Assembly: GCA_900321965.1 (NCBI GenBank)
Contig: ONYA01000021.1
Location: forward strand, 1 to 48,553
Direction of reading: 5' to 3'
Origin: an uncultured Prevotellaceae bacterium
Lineage (GTDB): Bacteria > Bacteroidota > Bacteroidia > Bacteroidales > Bacteroidaceae
DNA: 48,553 bases
Position 1 is the first letter of the stretch. Each line of letters begins with the position of its first letter. Shown piece after piece: positions 40,392 to 48,108 of this stretch. The translations under genes and the position numbers were made by a program. The notes beneath the pieces were generated by a model. The model was not told the origin of the DNA. It searched no databases and saw nothing but the letters and a program-made list of their open reading frames with translations.

Positions 40392-41658
40392 CTGTCGGCT
40401 CCTTCACCTCTTGACCGCGACAGAAGCGGTGGGTGATCTGGCGGTCGTCGCCCACGTAGATGAAGCGCTCTAAGCGGTGAACCAGCGAGTATTCGTCAGG
40501 ATACAGCACGCTGTCATCGATGACCAGCGCGTCGAAGTCGTAGCCGGGCTCGAAACTGCCCACCTTGCCGAAGAAACTGCCGGCCGACTTCGTGGCTATC
40601 CAGAACGTCTCTGACAGCGTGAGGAACGGCTTGCTATGGTCGTGCTGGTAGTGCATCTTGCTGACCTGGATGGCATATACGAGCATACGGAACATGTTCA
40701 GGTCGTGACCGCCGCTGATGTCGCTGCCCAAGCCCACGCGCAGTCCCTCGTCGAGGAACGTGCGGAGGGGAGCCATACCCGACGACAGATTGAAATTCGA
40801 CGTGGGACAGTGGGCCACCATAACGCCATTGCGCTTCATCATATCCAGCTCCTCGCCCGACGTCCACACACAGTGGGCCATGATAGTGGGTGTCTGCCCA
40901 AAGAGTCCGTAGCGGTTGTAGGCATCGCCATAGCACGTGCTCTCCTTCTCAAGATCCTGTACCCAAGCTATCTCCGACATATTCTCCGACAGATGCGACT
41001 GCACCGGCAACTGGTACGTATTAGCCAGCCGGCCACAGGCCTTCAGTAGCTCCGGCGTACACGACGGTACGAAGCGTGGCGTGATGATGGGGCGCACCAG
41101 CGCGTCGGGCTGGTTAAACTCAGCTATCAACTGCTCGTTGCCCTCGACGGCGGCCTCCACGTCTTCGCAGAGGTTGTCGGGACAGTTGCGATTCATGGCC
41201 ACCTTACCCACCAGCGCTCCCATGCCAGCTTCCTGATAGAGCTGCATCAGCAGACGCGTGCTCTCCGTATGGACGGTGCCGAAGACGCACGAGCGCATCG
41301 TGCCGAAGAGCCACTGGGTATGCAGGAAGCGGCGGTACATTCGCTCGGCGTAACGCACGTCGGCATATTTCGCCTCCTCGGGGAAGGTGTACTGCTGCAG
41401 CCACGGCAGCAGTTCCAAGTCCATGGCCACACCCTGATTATGTACCTGCGGGGCGTGAACGTGCATATCGTTCATCGCCGGAATGAGCAGGCAGTTGCCG
41501 AAATCAGTCACCTCTGCACCCTCGCAATCCAGTTCCGACAGGTCGGTAGAGACACCTATCACACGACCATCTTCCACAGCGATATAGCCGTTCTCGAACA
41601 CCTCAAACCTGTCTTTCTCTTTCGTAAAGAGAATATGTGCTTTATATACCTTTCTCAT
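40384..41658 (-). CDS. Guanine deaminase-like amidohydrolase
   Basis: A 424-residue amidohydrolase most like guanine deaminase, which makes xanthine from guanine. Metal ligands: NDMHVHAPQ (about residues 65-73), HLSENMSE (about 217), AHCVWTSGEEL (about 255) and GSDISGGHDL (about 310). The stretch LLPWLQQYTFPEEAKYAD fits guanine deaminases. The start MRKVYKAHI was chosen because TAATTTTG at minus strand 41672-41665 lies only 7 bases upstream of the ATG; longer frames would cross that promoter, giving an almost leaderless mRNA. Another amidohydrolase substrate is possible. Confidence 0.82.
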   Translation of the reverse strand: MRKVYKAHILFTKEKDRFEVFENGYIAVEDGRVIGVSTDLSELDCEGAEVTDFGNCLLIPAMNDMHVHAPQVHNQGVAMDLELLPWLQQYTFPEEAKYADVRYAERMYRRFLHTQWLFGTMRSCVFGTVHTESTRLLMQLYQEAGMGALVGKVAMNRNCPDNLCEDVEAAVEGNEQLIAEFNQPDALVRPIITPRFVPSCTPELLKACGRLANTYQLPVQSHLSENMSEIAWVQDLEKESTCYGDAYNRYGLFGQTPTIMAHCVWTSGEELDMMKRNGVMVAHCPTSNFNLSSGMAPLRTFLDEGLRVGLGSDISGGHDLNMFRMLVYAIQVSKMHYQHDHSKPFLTLSETFWIATKSAGSFFGKVGSFEPGYDFDALVIDDSVLYPDEYSLVHRLERFIYVGDDRQITHRFCRGQEVKEPTVK

Positions 41659-41769
41659 AGAATGCAAAATTACAAAAAAAAGGCGAAAGTGCAAGCATTT
41701 CAGCATATTTTTTGAACTGTAAAGTCGAAAGTGATACACTCACGCGCGCGTAATATGGGTAGGAAAGCG

Positions 41770-41844
41770 GAAAACATCCCGCCCACGTCGCCCATCCCAC
41801 CCGTAGCATAGGAGCGACATGGGCGACATGGGTGGGATGTTTTC
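41770..41844. repeat. Inverted repeat with gtcgccc units
   Basis: gaaaacatcccgcccacgtc at 41770 pairs with the reverse complement ending in ggtgggatgttttc at 41844. The arms are rich in gcgacatgg units, around a short loop (gtagcatagga). It lies upstream of the guanine deaminase gene in a 439-base gene-free gap (41659-42097). Confidence 0.7.
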
Positions 41845-41887
41845 GAGTTAAGACTACCATATATATAGACAAGACAAAATGAGAATG

Positions 41888-41938
41888 TCGAGATACGAGG
41901 TTTCTATATTCGAGATACGAGGTGCGAGGTACGAGGTA
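41888..41938. repeat. Intergenic gaggtac heptamer tract
   Basis: cgagatacgagg, a break, then cgagatacgaggtgcgaggt: the same unit as the in-frame elements of queE, dnaG and the esterase, but here intergenic and lacking the conserved loop. Confidence 0.75.
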
Positions 41939-41951
41939 TGTAAACGTAACG

Positions 41952-42050
41952 GCCGCTCGTAAAAAAATATAAGCGTCTCGTAAAAAAATATAAGCCGCTC
42001 GTGAAAAAATATAAGCCGCTCATGAAAACGTCACGGCCGCTCGTACTGAA
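41952..42050. repeat. 21-base tandem array
   Basis: Units of gccgctcgtaaaaaaatataa (41952-41972), gcgtctcg... (41973-41993), gccgctcgtg... (41994-42014), a diverged unit with acgtcacg (42015-42035) and a partial last copy. The period is 21, three times seven. cgtaacggccgctcgt at the start is echoed by cgtcacggccgctcgt at the end. Confidence 0.8.
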
Positions 42051-42084
42051 GGAAAAAGGCCAACCTCAATGGTTGGCCTTTTCC
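42051..42084. terminator. Bidirectional terminator hairpin
   Basis: ggaaaaaggccaacc pairs with ggttggccttttcc around a tiny loop, with A and T runs on either side. It ends the secreted protein/peptide transcript on the minus strand (peptide stop at 42098) and would also stop plus-strand readthrough. Confidence 0.8.
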
Positions 42085-42097
42085 GTTTTATTGCCTG

Positions 42098-42286
42098 TTA
42101 GAAATTCCAATCGCCAAAAAGCATACGGCCTAAGGCTTCATCTGCGTCACCGCCATTATCATCGTATCCAAGGCCAAGATCGCCACCGCTGCCGTTATCC
42201 GACGAGATACTAGTAATGAGCAGCGGAGAGTTTTCTTGTATTTCCACTATCTCTACCATGGGACTGATATAAACTTTTCTTTTCAT
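42098..42286 (-). CDS. Small MKR-Y-P peptide, third copy
   Basis: A 62-residue peptide starting MKRKVYISPMVEIVEI, then LLITSISS in the hydrophobic position, then a Gly/Asp-rich acidic stretch (DNGSGGDLGLGYDDNGGDAD) and a tail ending in FGDWNF. It lies 14 bases after the secreted protein gene, with aaaggagga 7 bases before its ATG. It is more divergent than the other two in the middle but keeps the Y-x-x-P motif, position and ribosome-binding site. Function unknown. Confidence 0.75.
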   Translation of the reverse strand: MKRKVYISPMVEIVEIQENSPLLITSISSDNGSGGDLGLGYDDNGGDADEALGRMLFGDWNF

Positions 42287-42300
42287 AGTATGCTCCTCCT

Positions 42301-44232
42301 TTACTTGATTACTTTCTTACCATTGACGATGTACAGGCCCTTCTGGGGAGCAGTCACCCGTTGACCCTTCAGGTTGTAGACTTCGCCAACCTCTCCTTCA
42401 CTATTCACAAGTACGCCATTCAGACCCGTTGCTTCGTCACCAAAATCGATGCTGAACGAGCGAGCCTCTGATACAGCGGCACTGCCTTTCAGCTGGAAAT
42501 AACCGCGGAAACCTTTTATCGTACTGTCTTTGACAGGGTATGTCAGCAAATCGTTTGGAATGATAAAGAGCTTGGTTTTATCGCCAGCCGGCAGGTTCAC
42601 AGGATTGATTACGGGAATGAAATCAGCATACGTTGACCACGGATATTCAGAAGTGTAAGCATCGCTTATGATCACGTCATGGAAGGTGGGGTTGACCAGG
42701 TCGTACTCAAGTTTCACTAAATAAGCTTGGCCGGCCACAATCTGCCAGACAGAGCCACAATTAAAGACTAAATTTCCATCATTATAATCTGTACTTCTTA
42801 ACATCATGACGAAGGCAGCTCCAATAAACAACTGACTCATCTGATCATGACTGATGTTGAATGGCACAGAGAAAGTGTTCCATACATTACCTTTCAGCGT
42901 GCGCGTTAGTGTAATGTCGAATGTCTTTCCTACATGCGAAGCTATAAACGCCGAATTGTCGACCGCCTCAGACAGCGTAGCAACGCCTTTGGTCACAGTC
43001 ACGGTGCAGGTGCCCTTCTTATCAGAATTGCTATTACTGGTGGCAGTAATGGTAACGTTACCCATGTCTACGCCCTTGGCATAGACGGTAAGTGCCTCTG
43101 TGGCGGCACTACCAACGGCACTGGTACATTCTGCGTCAAAATACAGTTTCACACGACTGTTACCAGTCGTCCACTTCACGGTCTTATCGGAAGCCTGACT
43201 GGGATAGATGGTGGCCTTCAGTGAAATGACCTCGTCAATACCAATCGTTGCCGATGTCGGGCTGAGCGAAAAGCTTGTCACATCGACGTTGCCCACGGTC
43301 GCTGTACAAGAAGCCGTTTTTGAGTTGTCGGCACAACTGGTCACGGTAATGTCGGAAGAACCAACGGCAATACCCTTGACATAGACCGTGTGGACTTCTG
43401 TCTCACCGCTCACTTCATTGGTGCATGCGTAGTCGGAATACAGCTTCACGTTGCTGTTGCTGGTAGTCCACACCACCTTGGGGTTGGTAGGGTCAGAAGG
43501 GAACATAATGGCAGTCAACGTCCCCACTCCGTTCAATATGAGAGATATGCTCGAACGGTCGAGCTGCACATCTTTCACCGCACCAGCTGGGAGCTCGTTG
43601 AAGGTAAGACAGGCACGGATGGGTCGGGGATGTGATCCACTCTCATGTGAAAAATAGCCATCAGGGGTATGATATATGCCGTTTTCAAAAAGGAATAACG
43701 TGGCAACCCATTGTTGATTATTGGCTTCGTATATTGATCTGGTAAAATAGAATGATGATGGATAATACTGCATCGTTGTACAACCGGCAGCTTCCATCTT
43801 CTCTATCAGTTTTTCGAAATAATTAGCCGTTTTATCGCCGCCACCATACCCCACACCAGAATAATAATTGAAGTAACCAGCACAACCTCTCATCATATAT
43901 TCGAAGTCTTCGACTGAGGGCAAACGCCACGTACCGCCTGCGACCAAAGGTTCATGTGCTGCGGCTGCATCCTTTGCAGCAGGCCATGTATACGTATTTG
44001 CTTCGTCTGCCAATGCTATAGCCAGACCCTCACCTGTCTTTTCGTTGACATAGGCAATCATAGCTGCAGGCGTCTTACCAGCATTGGTTGCAGCAGATAC
44101 TGTGGGCTTAATACTGCCGTCAGTACAAAGCACCTTACCCACATCCGCTGTGGTGGCGGTGATGCCGTCAGCTTTTGCACCCGTCACAGCGATGATGAGT
44201 AGCGCGAGTAATGATAGTAATTTTCTTTTCAT
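42301..44232 (-). CDS. Secreted protein with two Big-2-like domains and sorting-type tail
   Basis: A 643-residue exported protein: signal peptide (MKRKLLSLLALLIIAVTGAKA), an N-terminal domain with TWRLPSVEDFEYMM that recalls DUF1566/Lcl-type lectin-like modules (about residues 100-210), two bacterial Ig-like (Big-2) repeats at about 218-318 and 319-415 (VWTTSNSNVKLYSD; VKWTTGNSRVKLYFD), a beta-rich region, and a tail YNLKGQRVTAPQKGLYI then GKKVIK. It is probably surface-exposed and may bind glycans or matrix, but no catalytic site was seen. The promoter is TATCTTTG at minus strand 44277-44270. Confidence 0.78.
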   Translation of the reverse strand: MKRKLLSLLALLIIAVTGAKADGITATTADVGKVLCTDGSIKPTVSAATNAGKTPAAMIAYVNEKTGEGLAIALADEANTYTWPAAKDAAAAHEPLVAGGTWRLPSVEDFEYMMRGCAGYFNYYSGVGYGGGDKTANYFEKLIEKMEAAGCTTMQYYPSSFYFTRSIYEANNQQWVATLFLFENGIYHTPDGYFSHESGSHPRPIRACLTFNELPAGAVKDVQLDRSSISLILNGVGTLTAIMFPSDPTNPKVVWTTSNSNVKLYSDYACTNEVSGETEVHTVYVKGIAVGSSDITVTSCADNSKTASCTATVGNVDVTSFSLSPTSATIGIDEVISLKATIYPSQASDKTVKWTTGNSRVKLYFDAECTSAVGSAATEALTVYAKGVDMGNVTITATSNSNSDKKGTCTVTVTKGVATLSEAVDNSAFIASHVGKTFDITLTRTLKGNVWNTFSVPFNISHDQMSQLFIGAAFVMMLRSTDYNDGNLVFNCGSVWQIVAGQAYLVKLEYDLVNPTFHDVIISDAYTSEYPWSTYADFIPVINPVNLPAGDKTKLFIIPNDLLTYPVKDSTIKGFRGYFQLKGSAAVSEARSFSIDFGDEATGLNGVLVNSEGEVGEVYNLKGQRVTAPQKGLYIVNGKKVIK

Positions 44233-44269
44233 GTCGGTTTCTATTTTAGGTTATTAATACTTTCGATTG

Positions 44270-44391
44270 CAAAGATAATACTTTTCCCGAAATAATTGTC
44301 TGTTTTTGGGAAAAAGTTATTAAGAAATGTGTGTTACAAGCAAAATAATAGAAATATTATTTGGAAATTACGAAAAGTATTATTATCTTTG
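44270..44391. promoter_or_regulatory. Divergent promoters around 44.3 kb
   Basis: Minus strand TATCTTTG at 44277-44270 serves the Big-2 protein. Plus strand TTTG (44360-44363), a 20-base spacer and TATCTTTG (44384-44391) serve the DUF5053 gene. Confidence 0.65.
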
Positions 44392-44411
44392 CAGCATCTT
44401 AGACAAACAAG

Positions 44412-44477
44412 ATGTATCTAATAGACGAATTGCTTTGCAAGATTAACGAGATAGACAGAGAACTGAAAAAGAAATAG
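44412..44477 (+). CDS. Possible 21-codon leader peptide
   Basis: ATG at 44412 opens a 21-codon frame (MYLIDELLCKINEIDRELKK then K and stop), which begins about 20 bases after the promoter and ends 40 bases before the DUF5053 start. The composition is helix-like and charged, not random-looking. A short hairpin (gtcct...aggac, about 44484-44500) follows. It could be a small protein or a translated leader; low certainty. Confidence 0.3.
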   Translation: MYLIDELLCKINEIDRELKKK

Positions 44478-44517
44478 TAACCCGTCCTCTCCCAGAAAGG
44501 ACATAATAGTTATTGTT

Positions 44518-44955
44518 ATGAAAGACGTACAGGAACTGATGGCAAACGAGCAACTGAGAGCCGACTTTGACAGATGGATAAATGCCACTGACGAAGAACG
44601 CATCGTATTGGCTGCCGAGAACGACGCACGCTACAAGGCAATGGACGCCGAACAGAAAGAGAAATTCCGTCAGGCTGTGATGGAAACGATAAACAACGTC
44701 TATGACGACGTGGCAGAGATGAAGGCCGAGGAAGAGACGGAACTTCTTAGGCAGCGGGTGGAAGGCTTGTCGGAGGCATTGTCTCTCAAGTATATCGCTA
44801 AGAATTATTTCGACAAGTCCAGCGCATGGCTCTACCAACGGCTGAATGGCAATGTGGTAAACGGAAAGAAGATGTTCTTCAACATGAAGGAGATTGCCCA
44901 ATTCAAGGCTGCACTGAATGATCTAAGTGCACAATTATCGGCTGCAGCAGCCTGA
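44518..44955 (+). CDS. DUF5053 family protein
   Basis: A 145-residue soluble protein whose C-terminal part (YIAKNYFDKSSAWLYQRLNG, about residues 83-102, then NGKKMFFNMKEIAQFKAAL) fits DUF5053, a Bacteroidota family of unknown function with a helix-turn-helix look. The N-terminal half is acidic and helical, likely coiled coil. Its stop lies 7 bases before the start of the next gene, so the two are co-transcribed. Confidence 0.72.
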   Translation: MKDVQELMANEQLRADFDRWINATDEERIVLAAENDARYKAMDAEQKEKFRQAVMETINNVYDDVAEMKAEEETELLRQRVEGLSEALSLKYIAKNYFDKSSAWLYQRLNGNVVNGKKMFFNMKEIAQFKAALNDLSAQLSAAAA

Positions 44956-44962
44956 TGAAGCG

Positions 44963-45442
44963 ATGATGACAAACGAAGAATTGGAAGAGCGGGTAGCCCG
45001 CGCTGTCGACAATTTTATGCAGGGCTACGGCTGCTGTCAGAGTGTGGTGGCGGCGTTTGCCGACCTTTACGGTCTCGACGACACAATGGCGAAGAAAATC
45101 GCCGCCGGGTTTGGCGGCGGCGTAGGTAGGATGCGGATGATGTGCGGTGCCGTCTCGGGCATCGTCATGCTCGTGGGCCTGGACTGCGGCCAGACGGAAG
45201 GGTCAGACCGCGAGGGGAAGTCGGCCTGCTACAAGGTAGTGCAAGACTTATTAGCGAAGTCGAAGGAGGAGAACGGCAGCCTCATCTGTGCCGAGATTCT
45301 CGGCATCAAAGGCTACGAGAAGGCGCAGTCAAGCTACGTCGCCTCTGCCCGCACCGCCGAGTACTACAAGACCCGCCCCTGTGCGGCCAAGGTGGAGAGT
45401 GCCGCCCGCATCTTCGCCGAATACCTGAAACAGAAAGGTTAG
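44963..45442 (+). CDS. C_GCAxxG_C_C family redox-type protein
   Basis: A 159-residue protein with the spaced cysteines of the C_GCAxxG_C_C family: GYGCCQSVVAAFAD (about residues 22-35), MCGAVSGIVMLVGL (about 57-70), LICAEIL (about 111) and KTRPCAAKV (about 137). Members are thought to bind iron-sulfur clusters or act in redox chemistry; none is well characterised. The start at 44963 (or 44966) lies just after the DUF5053 stop; the longer upstream frame overlaps that gene. It ends convergently with purN, overlapping by 4 bases. Confidence 0.85.
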   Translation: MMTNEELEERVARAVDNFMQGYGCCQSVVAAFADLYGLDDTMAKKIAAGFGGGVGRMRMMCGAVSGIVMLVGLDCGQTEGSDREGKSACYKVVQDLLAKSKEENGSLICAEILGIKGYEKAQSSYVASARTAEYYKTRPCAAKVESAARIFAEYLKQKG

Positions 45443-46017
45443 AACGTCTCGTTAAGCACCTGCTCGACGACCTGCGGGAAATATTTCATCTCCAGCTCGT
45501 GCTCCTTCTCAGCAATGTCGTCGACGGTATCGTCGGGCGACAGTGCCACCTTGTACTGGGCAATAATACCGCCACCGTCGCAGACGGGCGTCACCCAATG
45601 GACGGTCATACCCGTCTCTGTCTCACCGGCAGCCTTGACAGCCTCATGCACATGATGGCCCCACATACCCTTGCCGCCGTACTTCGGCAGCAAGGCCGGA
45701 TGGAGGTTCACCATACGGCGGGGGAAGGCATCGATAAGGAAGTTGGGGATGAGCGGCAGGAAGCCTGCCAGCACGATAAACTGGATATCGTACTCACGTA
45801 GCAGGGGCATCATCACCTCAGCATCGTTCAGTTCGGCCTTCGTGACGACGGCCGTCGGAACCCCCAGGTTTCTGGCACGCACCAGCGCATAGGCGTCAGG
45901 TTTGTTACTCACCACAAGGGCACAGTTCACTGAGTTGCTGTCAGCAAAGTACTTAATTAAATTCTCGCAGTTCGAGCCACTGCCTGACACAAAAATGGCT
46001 AAGTTTACTTTCTCCAT
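45439..46017 (-). CDS. purN: Phosphoribosylglycinamide formyltransferase
   Basis: A 192-residue GAR transformylase of purine synthesis, using 10-formyl-THF. Motifs: FVSGSGSNCENLI (about residues 8-20), VVLAGFLPLIP-type IVLAGFLPLIPNFLIDAF (about 82-99), the catalytic MVNLHPALLPKYGGKGMWGH (Asn, His; about 103-122), TETGMTVHWVTPVCDGGGII (His and Asp; about 132-151). The start MEKVNLAIF is preceded by TACCTTTG at minus strand 46034-46027, giving a leader of only a few bases; the frame extends four codons further but overlaps the promoter. Confidence 0.95.
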   Translation of the reverse strand: MEKVNLAIFVSGSGSNCENLIKYFADSNSVNCALVVSNKPDAYALVRARNLGVPTAVVTKAELNDAEVMMPLLREYDIQFIVLAGFLPLIPNFLIDAFPRRMVNLHPALLPKYGGKGMWGHHVHEAVKAAGETETGMTVHWVTPVCDGGGIIAQYKVALSPDDTVDDIAEKEHELEMKYFPQVVEQVLNETF

Positions 46018-46520
46018 AATCGCCTGCAAAGGTAACTCTTTTTCATAAAACCTCCAAACAATTAAATCTTTTTTCTTATCTTTGCGTCATATTAGCAGAG
46101 GAGTCACCAAATTGGCTTCTGAGGGACTATTCGAAAACAACAAGGAATCATGGGGTCGGTTCTTTGCGTGGCAAAGCGAGCAAGCTCGAGCGCTACTGAT
46201 CACTTTTGAAGTTTTTGTATTACACATAGTTCCTGCCCCCTGTGCACTTCCATCGGTTCAATTGTTTTCAAATGCGAAGGCAAAGATACGAACTTATTCT
46301 CGAACATCCAAATTCGCAAAGAACCGACCCCGTGATCCAAATAACAAGTAAACCCCTGAACATTTGTTCAGACTTTCACCCTCGGCATCCGATAATCGGA
46401 TATGCCGAGGGCGTATTTGTAGGAAAATAAAAAGAAAAACCTGTTTTCCTTTTGCATTTTGCTCCCTTATTCGTAACTTTGCAGCCAAGATAGGTTATGT
46501 ATAATAACTTTTAAGACTAA
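46018..46520. repeat. Gene-free region before the Abi gene
   Basis: It holds a plus-strand TATCTTTG (46077-46084) and a minus-strand one (46288-46281) but no convincing gene between them. ggggtcggttctttgcg near 46153 and cgcaaagaaccgacccc near 46316 form a perfect long-range inverted repeat. Then come the direct-repeat copy (46354-46387), a strong hairpin ccctcggcat...atgccgaggg (46379-46411) and the Abi promoter: TTTG 46451-46454, 19 bases, TAACTTTG 46474-46481. Confidence 0.65.
46354..46387. repeat. 34-base direct repeat, copy 1 (left of the Abi gene)
   Basis: The repeat begins ccctgaacatttgttcag and ends ctttcaccctcggca. Copy 2 at 47860-47892 differs only by one missing c. The core ctgaaca-tt-tgttcag is a palindrome. 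The two copies flank the Abi gene and a small-peptide remnant. Confidence 0.8.
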
Positions 46521-47498
46521 ATGGCAAGAATAAAAATAGCATATAACAAGCACGCGACGAACTATGATGAGCAGATCCGCCTTTTACGTGGTCGTGGGCT
46601 TGTCATTACAGATGAGAATAAAGCACGGGAATGTCTTTCTGACATAGGTTATTACCGTTTGGGCTTCTACATATTCCCATTTGAAGTGACATACCCAGCG
46701 TTAGATAATAGGCGACGCCATACTATTCAGCAAGGAACAACAATGGAGAATGTCGTATCGCTTTATTATTATGACTTGGATCTGAGAAACATTCTCAACA
46801 GGTACTTGTCACGAATAGAGGTAGCACTCCGAACGACATTTGTCTATGAACTCTCCAATAAGTACGTAGCCGATCCGTATTGGTTTGTCAATCCTGCTGT
46901 CGTATCAGTCCAGTTTATTGCTGATTTTCCAGGGGCAGCATACTGTTCCATCAAGAAAAAGCCAACCATCAAGCGACATCATCTGAAGTATCTGGGGCAA
47001 TACGCTCCGGCTTGGAAGACTATGGAGTATATGACTCTTGGCAATTTGGAGGTTCTTTATGACAGTCTGTTACTTGATGTGGACAAGCGTATTATAAGTA
47101 CACACTTCGGAGAGCCTGCAATTGCGACATTCAAGAGTTATATGACCACTATCCGGGAAGTAAGGAATGCTTGTGCTCATGGTAATGTGACGTTCGGCAT
47201 GACACTTACCTCTGGTATCAGAGTAGGTGTGGCTTGCCCTTCTTTCCCAGCGCACACTCAACAGACATTCCACGGTGCTCTCAGGGTGATAGACTATATG
47301 CTCCGTCAAGTATCTGTCAATAGGGCCAATGATATGTGGGACGAAATCTATAAGGCAACGGCAATGCTATACATGAAATCTCCAGGTCTGCAGACATTAA
47401 TTGAGACACAAACAGGTATAGTTTTGCCACAAAATATGGTCAAGAAGCCATCACTTTTACAAAAAATACTTAATAGAACAGTAAAAAAGTGGTTGTAA
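46521..47498 (+). CDS. Abi_2 family (AbiD/AbiF-like) abortive infection protein
   Basis: A 325-residue protein matching Abi_2: the N-terminal YDEQIRLLRGRGLVI and DIGYYRLGFYIFPF (about residues 41-54), LYYYDLDLRNILNRYLSRIE (about 81-100) and a C-terminal HEPN-like RNACAHGN (R-x4-H, about 215-222). Family proteins block phage growth, apparently through RNase-type HEPN activity. AT-richer than the core genes and flanked by 34-base direct repeats, it looks acquired. It has its own promoter, and no partner gene adjoins. Confidence 0.85.
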   Translation: MARIKIAYNKHATNYDEQIRLLRGRGLVITDENKARECLSDIGYYRLGFYIFPFEVTYPALDNRRRHTIQQGTTMENVVSLYYYDLDLRNILNRYLSRIEVALRTTFVYELSNKYVADPYWFVNPAVVSVQFIADFPGAAYCSIKKKPTIKRHHLKYLGQYAPAWKTMEYMTLGNLEVLYDSLLLDVDKRIISTHFGEPAIATFKSYMTTIREVRNACAHGNVTFGMTLTSGIRVGVACPSFPAHTQQTFHGALRVIDYMLRQVSVNRANDMWDEIYKATAMLYMKSPGLQTLIETQTGIVLPQNMVKKPSLLQKILNRTVKKWL

Positions 47499-47523
47499 AC
47501 TTGCATGTTTTGAGAATTATTCC

Positions 47524-47531
47524 TATCTTTG
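47524..47531 (+). promoter_or_regulatory. Promoter-like -7 element after the Abi gene
   Basis: TATCTTTG, with no intact gene downstream before 48.0 kb; it may once have served the small peptide remnant that follows. A hairpin (cgagtccca...tggggctcg, about 47594-47623, then gctttttc) lies just downstream. Confidence 0.45.
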
Positions 47532-47591
47532 CATCGCAAAAGTGTATCTGGGAAGCCCCGTTGCACCCATCTGCACTATAAAAAAGATTAA

Positions 47592-47750
47592 ATCGAGTCC
47601 CATCTGCTTGCAGTTGGGGCTCGTGCTTTTTCTACCGTCGGCCAGATTTTGGGGGCTGGAAGTCTGCCCGCAGGCAAAGGTCACAAAGGCAGTTCCGAAG
47701 ACCATATCTGGGGCCCTGATGACCTGGACGACGATGACGAGCTGAGATAA
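47592..47750 (+). pseudogene. Remnant of a small peptide of the MKK-Y-P type
   Basis: This frame is open for 52 codons with no ATG or GTG start. Its 3' half reads STVGQILGAGSLPAGKGHKG, then SSEDHIWGPDDLDDDDELR and stop. The L-x-A-G-S core and acidic tail match the small peptides at 6859 and 27383 (LQLMAGSEI; VVILAGSGP). The N-terminal KK..Y..P part is absent, replaced by hairpin sequence. I read it as a decayed copy; chance similarity cannot be excluded for so short a piece. Confidence 0.4.
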
Positions 47751-47859
47751 ACCTTCGCAGCACGAAACAAACGAGCGCTCAACTACCAGCGCACCGCAGC
47801 CGACCCACGAGCCTGTAAACACCGCAACCACCAGCTCTAATAAATAAAATCGCCCCAAA

Positions 47860-47892
47860 CCCTGAACATTTGTTCAGACTTTCACCTCGGCA
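47860..47892. repeat. 34-base direct repeat, copy 2
   Basis: Begins ccctgaacatttgttcag and ends ctttcacctcggca; matches 46354-46387 except for one c. It precedes the sigma factor region by about 150 bases. The space 47893-48038 contains a promoter-like TAACTTCG (47938-47945) and no gene. Confidence 0.8.
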
Positions 47893-48108
47893 GACACTTT
47901 TTCGGTTTTGTCGGGGGCTTTTTCGTGACGTTTTCTGTAACTTCGCACGGAAAAAGCGAGAAAGATGAAAAAAAGTTGGTCTCGCGATTATATATTTCTG
48001 CAAAAAGTGGTAATATATAAGTAGAGAACATCAAGCGAATGGAAACAATAACAGGCAAAACATCACAGGCCATACAGGACGAGACGCTGCTCATCCGAGG
48101 TGCTGCGA

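Noticed and set aside
41952-42050. CRISPR-like 21-base array
   Set aside because: The units are contiguous without spacers, so this is a plain tandem repeat.
46082-46351. 89-codon open frame upstream of the Abi gene
   Set aside because: It starts at the promoter -7 element, crosses an inverted repeat and a minus-strand promoter, and has no ribosome-binding site or recognisable features.
47542-47745. 67-codon ATG frame in the region of the peptide remnant
   Set aside because: The sequence has no recognisable features; a neighbouring frame without ATG fits the small-peptide pattern much better.
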